Shown here one piece after another: positions 18,952 through 27,122 of a DNA stretch of 64,000 nucleotides. This stretch comes from Pedobacter borealis DSM 19626 (GTDB taxonomy: Bacteria; Bacteroidota; Bacteroidia; Sphingobacteriales; Sphingobacteriaceae): assembly GCF_000708285.2 (NCBI RefSeq), contig NZ_JAUG01000024.1, positions 34,129 through 98,128 on the forward strand, in the 5' to 3' direction. Within the stretch, counting starts at the first letter, position 1. Each line of letters starts with the position of its first letter. Below the pieces are notes generated by a model. The model worked only from the letters and a program-made list of their open reading frames with translations. It did no database searches and was not told the DNA's origin. A program made the position numbers and the translations under genes.

Positions 18952-18986
18952 AGCAGCCAGGACTTAAAAAACCTGGCTGCTTTTTT
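18952..18986 (+). terminator. Strong Rho-independent terminator
   Basis: Ten-base perfect stem AGCAGCCAGG / CCTGGCTGCT with a 10-base loop, followed by six T residues. Confidence 0.9.
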
Positions 18987-18999
18987 AATGAGTTTTAAA

Positions 19000-19026
19000 G
19001 AAGTCAAGTTTTTAAAACTTGACTTC
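19000..19026. repeat. Perfect 27-base palindrome before the NUDIX gene
   Basis: Arms GAAGTCAAGTTTT (19000-19012) and AAAACTTGACTTC (19014-19026) pair perfectly around a single T. It lies 27 bases before the NUDIX ATG. It could be a dispersed palindromic repeat or an operator. Its presence inside the longer in-frame extension argues that the NUDIX protein starts at 19054, not further upstream. Confidence 0.75.
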
Positions 19027-19053
19027 CATGCATACAATCCTTACCTTACCCTT

Positions 19054-19512
19054 ATGAAACAAAGTGCCGGAATATTGCTCTTTAGAAGAAAAGATCAGCA
19101 GGTAGAATTTTTTCTGGTTCATCCGGGTGGACCGTTCTTTGCCAAAAAAGATATTGGCTTTTGGACAGTGCCCAAAGGGGAACTAAATGACGGTGAAGAA
19201 GCTTTAACAGCTGCAGTCCGCGAATTTAAAGAGGAGACAGGTCAAAGCTTAACCGGCGATTTCATTGAATTAACTCCCGTTGTGCAAAAGGGAGGTAAAA
19301 AAGTATTGTGCTGGGCTGTGGAAGGAGATCTTGATTCTTCTACAATTGTTAGTAATACTTTCGAAATAGAATGGCCGCCGCGATCGGGTAAAAAGCAAAG
19401 TTTTGCTGAAATAGACAAGGCCGAATGGTTTGCCTACAATAATGCCATTAAACATATCAACGAAAAGCAGGTCGCTTTGCTTGATGAATTAAAATCCAAA
19501 CTAAGCCGTTAA
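19054..19512 (+). CDS. NUDIX hydrolase
   Basis: 152 residues from the ATG at 19054 (MKQSAGILLFRRKDQQVEFF). The complete Nudix box is visible: GELNDGEEALTAAVREFKEE followed by TGQ, which binds divalent metal for pyrophosphohydrolysis. The segment VHPGGPFFAKKDIGFWTVPKG matches the branch that includes diadenosine-polyphosphate or (d)NTP pyrophosphatases and 'NTP pyrophosphohydrolase' proteins. An in-frame ATG at 18988 would place a palindrome in the coding region and is rejected. Confidence 0.92.
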   Translation: MKQSAGILLFRRKDQQVEFFLVHPGGPFFAKKDIGFWTVPKGELNDGEEALTAAVREFKEETGQSLTGDFIELTPVVQKGGKKVLCWAVEGDLDSSTIVSNTFEIEWPPRSGKKQSFAEIDKAEWFAYNNAIKHINEKQVALLDELKSKLSR

Positions 19513-19611
19513 TTCAAAGTGTGAAATTTCCTTCTCAGCACCGTTAATGATCATCGAAACCTGGTGATCGCCCAGATGAAATTTACGTGTCGTAAGCCGA
19601 AGGGATTTCAT
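19501..19611 (-). pseudogene. Possible minus-strand gene-end remnant
   Basis: A 36-codon frame (MKSLRLTTRKFHLGDHQVSM then INGAEKEISHFELTA and stop) reads like the C-terminal end of a protein, but overlaps the NUDIX 3' end and a second remnant on the other strand. It has no recognised family. It is treated as a decayed fragment. Confidence 0.25.
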
Positions 19612-19709
19612 CACCTCTGGCTAAAACAGCACTAAATACTTTCAGAGATGCGGCCGCAAAATATGGAGAAGAGGATATTATCGCAGTAATTAAACAACTT
19701 AAAGCGTAG
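19599..19709 (+). pseudogene. C-terminal remnant of an NAD(P)-dependent oxidoreductase (3-hydroxyisobutyrate dehydrogenase type)
   Basis: A short open frame ending at the TAG at 19707 reads EGISSPLAKTALNTFRDAAA followed by KYGEEDIIAVIKQLKA. This matches the last ~35 residues of the beta-hydroxyacid dehydrogenase family, where '..PL...A...y..A...G.gdeD.sAvi..l' is typical. Everything upstream, including the Rossmann domain, is missing, and a stop (TAA, 19593-19595) precedes it. It is a deletion remnant. The rest of the 19513-19817 gap holds no gene I can support. Confidence 0.5.
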
Positions 19710-19817
19710 TTGTTGTCTGAGATACTGTATTTTTCCACGGATGCAAATTGCTATAAGCAACTTAAAGTCTTCTATAATTTGCACCCAAGAATTAAAGTTG
19801 AATCTGTTGCTTTATGA

Positions 19818-21029
19818 TTAGGCATCGAGCCGCTCTGAAAGGAACTCGAGCAGGTTTTTTTGTATAATGCCTTCATAGTTCTGCCCAATAATAAGATCAT
19901 TCAAAGTAATCACATATTTTGGATAGTTGTCTTCTATTTTTAAGAGATTTCCAAACTCTCTTGTTGCGGTATTTTCATTGTGAATGGTCAGACAAACTTG
20001 CACATATACTTTATTACCGTTTTTTTCGGCAACAAAATCAATTTCATTGTCACCAAGTTTACCAACAAAAACTTTAAAACTATGCTGTCTTAAATATAAG
20101 TAAACTGCATTTTCCATAAGTTTATGAATGTCTGCCAATTGATTAAAGCCGATAATGGAATTGCGGAGGCCCAAATCTTCGAAATAATATTTTTCTCCTA
20201 TTTCGAAGATTTTAAGCCCACCTACTTCAGACCGTTGAACCTTATGAACAAAAAAAGTATTGCTTAATGCGCGTAAATAATTTATTGTAAGCTGAGTAGA
20301 AATGTCAACTTTTTGAGATTTAAGGTATTTACTGATATTGTTTGCTGAGAATAAACTGCCCATGTTATCTGCAAGATAAGTCACAAGATTCTCTAGAAAA
20401 GATACATTGCGGATGTTTTCTCTAGCAACTACATCTTTTAGTAGAATTGTTGAATATACACTTCGAAGATACTCGTAAGGCAAGTTTTCTTGTAACCCAA
20501 TATTGGGTAAAAAAGGCATTCCTCCATATTTAAGATAAAGAATAAGCGACTCTGACTTATTTTCAAGCTGATGAAACTCAAGAAATTCGAGAAAACTTAG
20601 AGCATGGATCTGAAAAGCCATGTATCTGCCTGATAGATAAGTAGCAAGCTCGCCTGAAAGCATATTTGCATTGCTGCCAGTACAATATATGTCGCATGTA
20701 TTTTTTGCCAATAAGCTGCGTAATGTGCGTTCAAATTCTTTTATTTCTTGAACCTCATCGATAAACAAATAGTTTTTTTTATTTGATGGAAATTTGTCTT
20801 TAAGATAAGCAGATAAATCTTCGTGAGTTTTAATGTGCGAAAAATCATCCACCTCCATATTGATATATACGATATTAGCATTGCTATCTGTGGCCTTGAT
20901 ATTTTCCATCAACTGAAGCATAACATAACTTTTGCCTACACGCCTTTGACCAGTAAGTACTTTTATTACTTGTTTGTTAATAAACGGAATAATCAAGTTG
21001 GAATATATAGGTCGATTTATGAATTTCAT
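19818..21029 (-). CDS. AAA+ ATPase with DUF4143 domain
   Basis: 403 residues. The N-terminal AAA_14 domain has Walker A GQRRVGKS (Lys33), Walker B NYLFIDEVQEIKEFE, and a sensor segment IYCTGSNANMLSGE. The C-terminal DUF4143 has the KIFEIGEKYYFEDLGLRNSI motif and an EIDFVAEKNGNKVYVQV stretch resembling a nuclease-like fold. The family is widespread in bacteria and archaea as lone 'ATP-binding proteins', often linked to mobile or toxin-antitoxin-like regions; its function is unsettled. Its start codon sits inside the first of three 40-base-spaced repeats. Confidence 0.93.
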   Translation of the reverse strand: MKFINRPIYSNLIIPFINKQVIKVLTGQRRVGKSYVMLQLMENIKATDSNANIVYINMEVDDFSHIKTHEDLSAYLKDKFPSNKKNYLFIDEVQEIKEFERTLRSLLAKNTCDIYCTGSNANMLSGELATYLSGRYMAFQIHALSFLEFLEFHQLENKSESLILYLKYGGMPFLPNIGLQENLPYEYLRSVYSTILLKDVVARENIRNVSFLENLVTYLADNMGSLFSANNISKYLKSQKVDISTQLTINYLRALSNTFFVHKVQRSEVGGLKIFEIGEKYYFEDLGLRNSIIGFNQLADIHKLMENAVYLYLRQHSFKVFVGKLGDNEIDFVAEKNGNKVYVQVCLTIHNENTATREFGNLLKIEDNYPKYVITLNDLIIGQNYEGIIQKNLLEFLSERLDA

Positions 21030-21114
21030 GTATATCTTAATGTTTTAGTAAAAATAATAAAAGTTTCATGTATATCGTATATTTTTATTTTTTTGATGTA
21101 AAATTTCATGTATA
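21024..21114. repeat. Three direct repeats TTTCATGTATA at exact 40-base spacing
   Basis: The word TTTCATGTATA begins at 21024, 21064 and 21104. On the minus strand it reads TATACATGAAA, and the first copy contains the start codon of the DUF4143 ATPase. The other two copies therefore supply upstream decoy ATG AAA starts that lead to short frames. It could be a decayed tandem duplication of the gene start or an operator array. The remaining AT-rich DNA to 21334 holds no gene. Confidence 0.7.
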
Positions 21115-21334
21115 GTTTAAATCATCAAATAGCCGGACAGATTGAGCGTATTGATTCACTTAATATTTAATAACTCCAATCCTTAAGAATTATATAGATA
21201 GATTGTTGAGATCAGTAGTTTAGCTTATCTCGATTTTTTTCTATAATCCGATATGAGATGGATTTTGGAATGTTATTTAAATAATTGATAATTAGTTATT
21301 TACTTTATTTTTTCAAAAATAATTAACATAATAT

Positions 21335-21364
21335 TTGTATCGTACGAAAAACATCGTACCTTTA
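21335..21364 (+). promoter_or_regulatory. Bacteroidetes-type promoter with overlapping dyad operator for the BlaI operon
   Basis: TTG (21335-21337), a 19-base spacer and TACCTTTA (21357-21364) fit the Bacteroidetes -33/-7 consensus in spacing and in seven of eight -7 positions. A perfect dyad GTACGA-N6-TCGTAC (21342-21359) overlaps the -7 element. Only four bases separate the -7 element from the ATG at 21369, so the transcript should be leaderless or nearly so. BlaI/MecI regulators bind such dyads and repress their own operon (family knowledge); binding here is inferred. Confidence 0.7.
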
Positions 21365-21368
21365 GTGT

Positions 21369-21758
21369 ATGAAAAGTAATCAAACTGAAAATAATCTGCC
21401 TGAACCTACTAAAGCTGAATTAGAAATTCTTCAGGTATTATGGGAATTCGGGCCATCTACAGTTCGGTTTGTAAACGATAAATTGAACGAACAGCGGGAG
21501 GTGAATTATACCTCAACTTTAAAGCAGATGCAGATCTTAACCGAAAAAGGAATATTAAAACGTGATGAAAGCCAAATGAAGCACATTTATATTCCTGTTG
21601 AGGCTGAAGAGAAAACCAAAGTACAGTTGTTAGACCGTTTTGTTAATACCTTATATAAAGGATCTGCCTCGCAGTTAATGATGCAGCTTCTGGGTAACGA
21701 AAAAACCTCTAAACAGGAAATAGAAGAGATAAAGCGGCTATTGGATAGCATGGAATAA
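21369..21758 (+). CDS. BlaI/MecI/CopY-family transcriptional repressor
   Basis: 129 residues with the BlaI winged helix: PTKAELEILQVLWEFGPSTV, then a recognition region NYTSTLKQMQILTEKGILKRDE and a C-terminal dimerisation helix (TSKQEIEEIKRLLDSME). It should repress its own operon by binding the dyad at 21342-21359. The M56 peptidase gene starts 29 bases downstream and probably inactivates it, as BlaR1 does with BlaI. Confidence 0.95.
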   Translation: MKSNQTENNLPEPTKAELEILQVLWEFGPSTVRFVNDKLNEQREVNYTSTLKQMQILTEKGILKRDESQMKHIYIPVEAEEKTKVQLLDRFVNTLYKGSASQLMMQLLGNEKTSKQEIEEIKRLLDSME

Positions 21759-21787
21759 TTAATAATAACAGATTCTAAAGAACCACA

Positions 21788-23716
21788 ATGATGGAATTTA
21801 AGTTAATTAACCTTTTACCCGAAAACTGGCTTCATGCCCTTGGTGCTACTTTATTCCACTCGCTGTGGCTTGGGGTAATATTGGCCTTGCTTGCTGGTTT
21901 GGTTATGTTTACTACCCGAAAAGCTAGCGCGGCAATGCGTTATAACCTCCTCACCATATGTTTGGCCTTGTTTGTTGTGGCTATATTCTTCACCTTTTAC
22001 AAAGAACTGCAAAAGCCTGTAGGTTCTATAGCCGGCCAGGTCACAATTAATCTCCCAAGCGGGGCTACCGATCAACCTGTAATTGCAAACGTTCAGCATG
22101 ATATGTATTCGGGACTGAACAAAATTCTTTCTTTATGGAATGCCTATGCTTATCAGATTGTACTGATCTGGTTTTTAATTATATGCGGAAAAAGCATTCA
22201 GTTAATGGTAGGTTTAAATGGTGTATATCATTTGCGTAAATATAAAACCTATGCTGCTGGTAAAAAATGGGATGAAAAGTTAGCTATGCTAGCCGAAAAA
22301 TTAGGTTTAAGTCAACCGGTTAAAATTATGCAATCAGGTATTGCGCAGGCACCAATGGTTGTGGGGCATTTTAAACCCTTAATTCTGGTTCCTTTAGGTT
22401 TGCTTACCGGCCTGTCAAATGCAGAAGTTGAGGCTATTCTTTCTCACGAACTGGCCCACATTAAACGCAAAGATTACCTGGTAAACCTATTACAAAGTTT
22501 TATCGAAATTGTTTTCTTCTTTAACCCAGCGGTACTTTGGGTATCACAATTAATAAAAACAGAACGCGAACATTGCTGTGATGATTTGGCCATTGCCTGT
22601 GTAAGCGATCGCAAAAACTACGTTCAGGCCCTCATATTCTGTCAGGAGTTTAAGCAGCGTGCACCTGCTTATGCCATGGCGATAACGGGTAAGAAAGGTA
22701 GCCTGCTGCATAGAGCAAGCAGGATGTTATTCAACACCAATTCAACTTTAAACAAAATGGAAAAGACAATATTAACCATCGCCCTGGTATCGGTTGTGGT
22801 CTGCAGTGCCGCCTTTAAAAGCGTGGGCAATGCAAAAACAGTTACCGGGAAAAAAATATCTACTTCAATACAAGTTTTACAGGATACAGCGAAAAAATCT
22901 AAACCTGTTGAAGGGAAATCTGCCGATCAATTAGAAAAGGAGATCAATTCGAAAATGGATCGTCAATTGAAACAGTTAAACGAAAAAAGCAAGGACAGCG
23001 AAACAGCAGAAGATGTAAAAGCAAGAATTGCCGATCAGCAAGCCAGAAAAGACGATGTTAGAAAGGCAATAGGGGATGAGCGAATGCGGAATGAAGACGC
23101 CAAAGCTAGAATTGCAGATGAAAAACTCCGTATCGCAGACGAGAAACTTGCAAAAGAAGATGCTAAATTAGCCAAGGAAGACGCCAAATGGGCAAAAGAA
23201 GATGCCAAGTGGACAAAAGTGGTTGATAAATGGGCAAAGGAAGACGCTAAATGGACTCAGGATGATAAAGAGGGTAGAGGAAACCGTGTACCAAGATCGC
23301 CACGTCCGCCGCGCCCACCTAGAGCACCAAGGGCACTCCGCGCTGCATATGCTGTACCGCCGGCACCACCGTTGCCTTCGGTTCCGTCAGCTCCAACCAA
23401 TCCACCTACGCCTCCAACACCCCCTGTATATAACCCAAAAACAAGTACCAGAACAGGCGTACAGCGAACGGTTACTTCGAAAACTGTAGCCAACGGAGAT
23501 GGTCACGATTATACCAACGAAATCAATCAGCAATTGATGAAAGACGGCATCATTACCAGCACCAATAAATTGTCGTACAAACTCAATAAAGACGATTTAA
23601 TTGTAAATGGCGTAAAACAAAATGCTGATGTACAGAAAAAATACAAGCAAAGATTTTTGAAAAATGAAAATCATTCGCTGATGTATAATTTCCTGATCGA
23701 AAACAATAAAAACTAA
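21788..23716 (+). CDS. M56-family (BlaR1-like) membrane metallopeptidase with long C-terminal extension
   Basis: 642 residues. The N-terminal half has several transmembrane helices (first near 15-35, next 50-70, another near 120-140) and a cytosolic zinc peptidase with H220-E-L-A-H224, followed by EREHCCDDLAI, which supplies the third ligand. A transmembrane helix near 330-345 leads into a highly charged coiled region with repeated K-E-D-A-K blocks (about 440-495), then a proline/arginine-rich stretch (RPPRPPRAPRA, PPAPPLP) and a small globular end. There is no penicillin-binding sensor domain as in classical BlaR1, so the signal is unknown. It should cleave the BlaI repressor. Confidence 0.92.
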   Translation: MMEFKLINLLPENWLHALGATLFHSLWLGVILALLAGLVMFTTRKASAAMRYNLLTICLALFVVAIFFTFYKELQKPVGSIAGQVTINLPSGATDQPVIANVQHDMYSGLNKILSLWNAYAYQIVLIWFLIICGKSIQLMVGLNGVYHLRKYKTYAAGKKWDEKLAMLAEKLGLSQPVKIMQSGIAQAPMVVGHFKPLILVPLGLLTGLSNAEVEAILSHELAHIKRKDYLVNLLQSFIEIVFFFNPAVLWVSQLIKTEREHCCDDLAIACVSDRKNYVQALIFCQEFKQRAPAYAMAITGKKGSLLHRASRMLFNTNSTLNKMEKTILTIALVSVVVCSAAFKSVGNAKTVTGKKISTSIQVLQDTAKKSKPVEGKSADQLEKEINSKMDRQLKQLNEKSKDSETAEDVKARIADQQARKDDVRKAIGDERMRNEDAKARIADEKLRIADEKLAKEDAKLAKEDAKWAKEDAKWTKVVDKWAKEDAKWTQDDKEGRGNRVPRSPRPPRPPRAPRALRAAYAVPPAPPLPSVPSAPTNPPTPPTPPVYNPKTSTRTGVQRTVTSKTVANGDGHDYTNEINQQLMKDGIITSTNKLSYKLNKDDLIVNGVKQNADVQKKYKQRFLKNENHSLMYNFLIENNKN

Positions 23717-23745
23717 GTTCTAAAAGCGCTAACCCAATTCACATC

Positions 23746-26193
23746 ATGAAATTTAAACTCATGGCTTTTTTAGCCGTATGGATGAATATTGCCCTTACCT
23801 TTGCTCAAGCTCAAACTCCTCAATCCAGAATTTACGGTCGTGTATTGGATGCCGATGGAAGAAATATAGAATTTGCCACAGCTGCACTGCTTAAAGATTC
23901 GGTGTTGGTTAAAACAACCTTCACCGAAAAGGATGGACTGTTTAGCTTTGATAAGCTCAGCTATGGAAAATACCTCATCAAGGTATCGGTTGTAGGCTCG
24001 CCTATTTATCAAACCGATACCTTGGTTTTAACCGCCGATCGCGCTGTGATCAATTTGGCCGTCATCAAGATCAAAACTGGGGCAACCAATTTAAAAGAGG
24101 TAAATATTTCGGGGCAAAAGGCTTTTGTAGAACGAAAGATTGATCGTACTGTAGTTAACGTTGATGCTTTGATCTCCAATGCAGGCACAACCGCACTGGA
24201 TGTGCTGAGTAAATCGCCCGGGGTAAATGTAGATCAGAATGGGGTAATCTCGCTCAAAGGCAAGAGTGGGGTGGCTATTTTTATTGATGATAAACCAACC
24301 TATTTATCGGGTGCCGATCTGGATAATTACCTGCGTTCGTTGCCTTCCTCTTCGCTTGACCAGATTGAACTGATGACCAATCCACCTGCCAAGTACGATG
24401 CTGCGGGAAATGGAGGGGTAATTAATATCAAAACCAAGAAAACCAAAATTGCTGGGTTTAATGGAGGGATTAATCTCAGTTTAAATCAAGGCGAATTAAG
24501 TCGCTCGAACAACAGTTTCAATTTTAATTACCGTAAAGATAAGATCAACGTTTTTGGTAACCTGAGTTATAACCTAAATAACAGTTTTACCGATCTTGAT
24601 CTGAACCGGAAATATAAAAATGACGATGGTAGTGCCAAATCCTACTTTAATCAAAATTCTTATTTCCGCAGGCATGGCAATACTTTTAATTTGAAAACAG
24701 GGCTTGATTATTATGCATCAGACCGCACAACCTGGGGCGTGGTACTTACCGGAATGAACCGGATTTCGAAACAGGTAAACAACAATACCAGTAATTTATC
24801 CAATGCTTCGATGCAATTGGATTCGGTCATCAGGGCCGAAAATATCGATCAGATCAAATACCAAAATGCGGGTGTAAATTTAAATTACAGGCACAAATTT
24901 AAGCAGGCAGGACGAGAATTAACCTTTGATGCGGATTATCTGCTTTACCGAAATCAAACCGATCAAACTTACTACAACTTCAGTTACCTGCCCAGTGGAG
25001 CCTTAAAATACCAGGATATTTTAACAGGTAACCTGCCTTCAAATATTGATATCTATACCGCTAAAATGGATTATTCACATCCACTGGAAAATAAGTGGAA
25101 GCTTGATGCGGGTGTTAAAACTGCTTATACCAAAACGGATAATATTGCAGATTACTTTAATACCGCAAGCGGAAAAACCAGTGCTGATTATGAAAAGAGC
25201 AACCACTTTTTATATGAAGAAAACATCAATGCAGTTTATCTGAATATGAGCCGGGAAGGAAAGCGGTTTTCGCTCCAGGCTGGCTTGAGGTACGAAAACA
25301 CGGTTTCTAACGGGCATCAGTTGGGCAATCTGATCAAACCCGATTCGAGTTTTAAAAGAACCTATAATAGTTTATTTCCAACGCTTTATTTCTCCTACAA
25401 ACTCGATACTGCAGGGAACAATCAACTGGGACTGAATTATGGAAGAAGGGTTGATCGTCCTTATTATCAGGACCTTAATCCATTCTTTTCTCCTTTGGAT
25501 AAGTTTACTTATTATGTTGGCAATCCTTTTTTAAAGCCTTCATTTACCCAAAGTATCGAACTTTCTCATACTTATAAAAATAAGATTACCACCACTTTTG
25601 GTTACAGCTGGGTGAGAGATGAGGTGAACGAAACCATCGAAATTTTAAATGGCACCTATTATAGCAGGCCAGCAAATGTGGGCAAAACAAGAGTGGCCAA
25701 TGTTTCGGTAAATGCAGAGATCGACCTCACCAAATGGGTTAAGCTGAATAGCTACATGGAATTCGCGAAAATAGTTTCGAAGACTGATTTTTATACAGGA
25801 TTTTTGGTTACCAATGGAAGTTACTTTAGGGCAAACCCGAATGTGCAATTTAAAATCAGTCCGACGTGGAATGTTGAGGTAAACATGAGTTACCAGAGTA
25901 AACTATCTAATGTACAGTTTTTATTGGGTGAAGTACATGAGTTCGGTGCAGCGGTGCAGAAAAAGCTCTCTACAAAAAGTACATTGAAATTAACCGCTAA
26001 CGATATTTTTAGAACCCGGATTTATAATGGTATAATCAATAATCTGGCAAACACAGAAGCCAATTGGAAAAACAAGCAAGACTCAAGGAACTTTGTTCTG
26101 AGTTATAGTTATCGTTTTGGTAAAGCTTTTTCTTCACCGGCTAAACACGAGTCTTCTGGTGCCGACGCAGAAAAGAACAGGGTGAAGAATTAA
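23746..26193 (+). CDS. TonB-dependent receptor-like outer membrane beta-barrel protein (OMP_b-brl_3 type)
   Basis: 815 residues. A signal peptide (about 1-22) is followed by a carboxypeptidase-regulatory-like domain (SRIYGRVLDADGRNIEFATA), a plug-like region (TALDVLSKSPGVNVDQNG, IFIDDKPTYLSGADLDNYL) and a large barrel that ends VLSYSYRFGKAF plus a short polar tail. This 'outer membrane beta-barrel family' differs from SusC and has no SusD partner. It is the third gene of the BlaI-M56 operon (gap of 29 bases), an arrangement that recurs in Bacteroidota, and may be the regulated output or a sensor. The substrate is unknown. Confidence 0.92.
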   Translation: MKFKLMAFLAVWMNIALTFAQAQTPQSRIYGRVLDADGRNIEFATAALLKDSVLVKTTFTEKDGLFSFDKLSYGKYLIKVSVVGSPIYQTDTLVLTADRAVINLAVIKIKTGATNLKEVNISGQKAFVERKIDRTVVNVDALISNAGTTALDVLSKSPGVNVDQNGVISLKGKSGVAIFIDDKPTYLSGADLDNYLRSLPSSSLDQIELMTNPPAKYDAAGNGGVINIKTKKTKIAGFNGGINLSLNQGELSRSNNSFNFNYRKDKINVFGNLSYNLNNSFTDLDLNRKYKNDDGSAKSYFNQNSYFRRHGNTFNLKTGLDYYASDRTTWGVVLTGMNRISKQVNNNTSNLSNASMQLDSVIRAENIDQIKYQNAGVNLNYRHKFKQAGRELTFDADYLLYRNQTDQTYYNFSYLPSGALKYQDILTGNLPSNIDIYTAKMDYSHPLENKWKLDAGVKTAYTKTDNIADYFNTASGKTSADYEKSNHFLYEENINAVYLNMSREGKRFSLQAGLRYENTVSNGHQLGNLIKPDSSFKRTYNSLFPTLYFSYKLDTAGNNQLGLNYGRRVDRPYYQDLNPFFSPLDKFTYYVGNPFLKPSFTQSIELSHTYKNKITTTFGYSWVRDEVNETIEILNGTYYSRPANVGKTRVANVSVNAEIDLTKWVKLNSYMEFAKIVSKTDFYTGFLVTNGSYFRANPNVQFKISPTWNVEVNMSYQSKLSNVQFLLGEVHEFGAAVQKKLSTKSTLKLTANDIFRTRIYNGIINNLANTEANWKNKQDSRNFVLSYSYRFGKAFSSPAKHESSGADAEKNRVKN

Positions 26194-26205
26194 TGGAACA
26201 ATTCG

Positions 26206-26540
26206 TCATCCCGACTGAAAGCGCAGCGAAATGGAGGGATCTATAGATTTGACCATTTTTTTGGAAAGCAGTGTCTGTGGTGCTTCTGTTCCGCTAGTCC
26301 CGCCCTTTGCTTAATCCTGTGAAGGACAGGATAACGCTGTCGGTCGGGTTTATTTTACCCTGGATAGAAGTACTGTTTAAGGTTTCTAAACCCGATCTGA
26401 GCGGGATGCCAATTCCTTCCAATTGGCAGAAGCGGGAGCGGGACTGTTTTAACCTAAAAGCTCCTGCAATTGCTTTCCAAAAATAATACAAGTGATAGGT
26501 CGTCATCCCGACTGGAGCAAAGTGTAATGGAGGATAAGCG
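26206..26540. repeat. Dispersed-repeat-like intergenic block
   Basis: The 497-base gap after the receptor gene contains two copies of a GTCATCCCGACTG word (26206 and 26504) bracketing an unusually GC-rich stretch. On the minus strand a 70-codon frame (26294-26506) can be read (IPLRSGLETLNSTSIQGKIN), but it has no start context and looks like a repeated element rather than a gene. From memory this type of sequence recurs in Sphingobacteriaceae genomes; this needs a search. Confidence 0.45.
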
Positions 26541-26602
26541 CTTGATAAGCGTTGTCAACTTACTAGCGACATGGCGATTAAAAGTTTACAACGCTATCTT
26601 CC

Positions 26603-26658
26603 TTACACAAACTGATTCAGCACCAACACACCAACAAGCCCTAAAATAGAAACAGGCT
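26603..26658 (-). pseudogene. Displaced copy of the 3' end of a gntP-like permease gene
   Basis: Bases 26614-26658 match the last coding bases of the permease (27774-27819) with about three substitutions and one missing base. Corrected for that base, the minus strand reads SILGLVGVLVLNQFV and stop, against SVLGLIGVLVLNRVI and stop in the intact gene. It lies 1.15 kb away, on the other side of the Panacea module. The two copies look like direct repeats left by insertion at the 3' end of the permease gene. Confidence 0.7.
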
Positions 26659-26690
26659 AGCAATAAAAAATAATATCAAATGTTTTTACA

Positions 26691-27122
26691 TTATAAGTTG
26701 AATTTCTCTCGCTGTTCATCAGTAATAGTTACTGATTGGCTTACTTTTAACATAATGTCAATATAGGCTGCTTCAGATATAGATCCCTTATACCTATGTG
26801 GTTCCCGAAAAAGTAAATCCTTTAAATATTCTTTTGAAAAAGCGACAATAAATCCACAGTCGATGTGACTAAGGTGATCGAGGAAATGGTACTCATTCGG
26901 ATCAATAATTACGTGATTATTTCTAGGAGATGGATTAGTGTTTATACAAACAGCAGAAAACTCATCGCCTTGGATCGAGGAGGTAAGCAGAGCAATATAT
27001 TTCTCATGGTTAATATTGAATTCTGGAATCTTAATAATGATTATGGAATCAGCTACAACGAGTTCTGCAGCGTGTTTTCTTCTATATTCTTCAGAAAAGA
27101 ATTCGGTTAGTTGGTTAGGCAT
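26691..27122 (-). CDS. Probable toxin partner of the Panacea antitoxin
   Basis: 143 residues, with no signal peptide or membrane segment. The middle (YIALLTSSIQGDEFSAVCIN, then NNHVIIDPNEYHFLDHLSHI and DCGFIVAFS) is beta-rich and loosely recalls PemK/Kid-fold ribonuclease toxins, where a conserved strand carries an '..h..FL...SyId..' line; I cannot confirm this. It overlaps the upstream Panacea gene by 16 bases and is read last, as in known PanA-toxin pairs. The function as a toxin is inferred from partner and layout. Confidence 0.6.
   Translation of the reverse strand: MPNQLTEFFSEEYRRKHAAELVVADSIIIIKIPEFNINHEKYIALLTSSIQGDEFSAVCINTNPSPRNNHVIIDPNEYHFLDHLSHIDCGFIVAFSKEYLKDLLFREPHRYKGSISEAAYIDIMLKVSQSVTITDEQREKFNL

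Noticed and set aside
19744..19817. Short plus-strand frame starting MQIAISNLKSS
   Set aside because: Only about 26 codons, no family or context; convergent with the ATPase gene.
26294..26506. 70-codon minus-strand frame
   Set aside because: It lies in a repeat-like block with no start context; reported as a repeat instead.
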